Shown: piece after piece, positions 63,101 to 64,000 of the stretch | How the letters are laid out: every line of letters begins with the position of its first letter | Numbering within the stretch: the first letter of the stretch is position 1 | NCBI GenBank assembly: GCA_026018925.1 | Contig: JAKSZU010000032.1 | Coordinates: forward strand, 434,001-498,000 | From: Tupaia tana | Lineage: Eukaryota; Chordata; Mammalia; Scandentia; Tupaiidae | Direction of reading: 5' to 3' | DNA: 64,000 nucleotides | Made by a program: the position numbers and the translations under genes | Notes under the pieces: model-generated | Databases searched by the model: none | Seen by the model: the letters and a program-made list of their open reading frames with translations, nothing else | Told to the model about the DNA's origin: nothing

Positions 63101-64000
63101 ACCATAGACCTAACCCTAACCCTAGGCGGACACCTTATGCTTAACCCCCACCCTAACCTGACCCTGACGCTTACTCCAACCGTAACAGTTAAACGAAAAC
63201 TAACAGTAGCCCTAAACTTACTCCCTCAAACTAAGTTCAAACCTAACCTAACCTGAAGCCTAACTCAAACAATAGACCTAACACTAACCCTAGGCGGACA
63301 ACTTAAGCTTAACCCCAACCCTAACCTCACCCTGAGGCTAAATCGAACCTTAACACTGAACCGAAAACTAACAGTGGCCCTAAACTTACTCCCTCAAACT
63401 AAGTTCAATCCTAACCTAACCTGAAGCCTAACTCAAACAATAGACCTAACACTAACCCTAGGCGGACACCTTAAGCTCAACCCCAACCCTAACTTCGCCC
63501 TGACGCTAACTCCAACAGTAACATTTACCCGAAAACTAACAGTAGCCCTAAACTTACTCCCTCAAACTAACTTCAAACCTAACCTAACTTGAAGCCTAAC
63601 TCAAACCATAGACCTAACCCTAACCCTAGGCGGACACCTGAAACTCAACCACAACCCTAACCAGACCCTGACGCTATCTCCAACCGTAACACTGAACCGA
63701 AAACTAACAGTAGCCCTAAACTTACTCCCTCAAAATAAGTTCAAACCTAACCTAACCTGAAGCCTAACTCAAACCATAGACCTAACCCTTATCCTAGGCG
63801 GACACCTGAAGCTCAATCACAACCCTAACCTGACCCTGACGCTATCTCCAACCGTAACACTGAACCGAAAACTAACATACCCCAAAACTTACTCCCTCAA
63901 ACTAAGTTCAAACCTAACCTAACCTGTAGCGTAACTCAAACGACAGACCTAACCCTAACCCTAGGAGGACACCTTAAGCTCAACCCCAACACTACACTGA
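45135..64000 (+). repeat. Telomere-like 168-bp satellite array, right block (LTR-free)
   Basis: About 112 monomers continue to the window edge without another LTR. The block opens with the same monomers that follow the other LTR copies, for about 0.45 kb. It then becomes a mosaic of multi-monomer blocks seen elsewhere in the window. Examples are the GAGGTTCAAACCC block (38.18, 46.17, 49.02, 61.96 kb), the CACTGGAAGCTC block (39.02, 49.69, 54.56, 59.94, 62.46 kb) and the 2-bp-deleted CTAACATACCCC monomer (50.77, 57.16, 58.84, 63.88 kb). No gene or foreign insertion is visible. The array runs off the end of the window. Confidence 0.95.

Noticed and set aside
1-64000. True telomere tract
   Set aside because: Perfect telomere hexamers never run beyond about two and a half units before the CCTAGG break. 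The period is 168 bp, not 6 bp.
1-64000. Primate alpha satellite or another named centromeric satellite
   Set aside because: The monomer length is close to 171 bp, but the sequence is C/A-rich telomere-like and I see no CENP-B box (NTTCGNNNNANNCGGGN) in the monomer.
1-64000. CRISPR array
   Set aside because: The repeats are contiguous 168-bp units without unique spacers, and the sequence is eukaryotic in character.

Overview
This window is almost entirely tandem satellite DNA from a eukaryotic, probably vertebrate, chromosome. I see no protein-coding gene, RNA gene, CRISPR array or prokaryotic feature. The host cannot be named from the sequence. The vertebrate-type telomere hexamer (CCCTAA on this strand) inside every repeat, and a retrovirus-type LTR with an AATAAA signal, point to a vertebrate and most likely a mammal. 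Subtelomeric or interstitial-telomeric heterochromatin is the most natural setting, but that is inference.

The main component is a satellite with a monomer of about 168 bp in one orientation throughout, roughly 337 monomers in all. The monomer is exactly 28 hexamers, and many of them are recognisable degenerate copies of CCTAAC. It therefore looks like an old telomeric tract that decayed and was re-amplified at a larger period. Each monomer keeps a core of about 2.5 near-perfect telomere hexamers ending in CCTAGG. The plus strand is strongly C/A-rich and G-poor.

The second component is a 1.2 kb solo LTR of an endogenous retrovirus, present six times (22024-23238, 28283-29497, 32023-33237, 35763-36978, 40175-41389, 43921-45134). 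All copies are in the same orientation and at the same phase of the satellite monomer, with the same 6-bp flanking duplication CCTAAC. This is one ancient insertion that was later amplified as part of a higher-order repeat (HOR). The satellite between successive LTRs is 30, 15, 15, 19 and 15 monomers long, so the basic HOR is one LTR plus 15 monomers, about 3.74 kb.

Layout: 1-22023 is LTR-free satellite (about 131 monomers) containing large near-identical duplications (3,023 bp in tandem at 6.3-12.4 kb, with a further copy at 15.7-19.6 kb). 22024-45134 is the LTR-bearing HOR region. 45135-64000 is LTR-free satellite (about 112 monomers), a mosaic of blocks also found in the middle region. The open reading frames in the window follow from the 168-bp period, which is divisible by 3, and from the antisense strand of the LTR. 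None looks like a gene.
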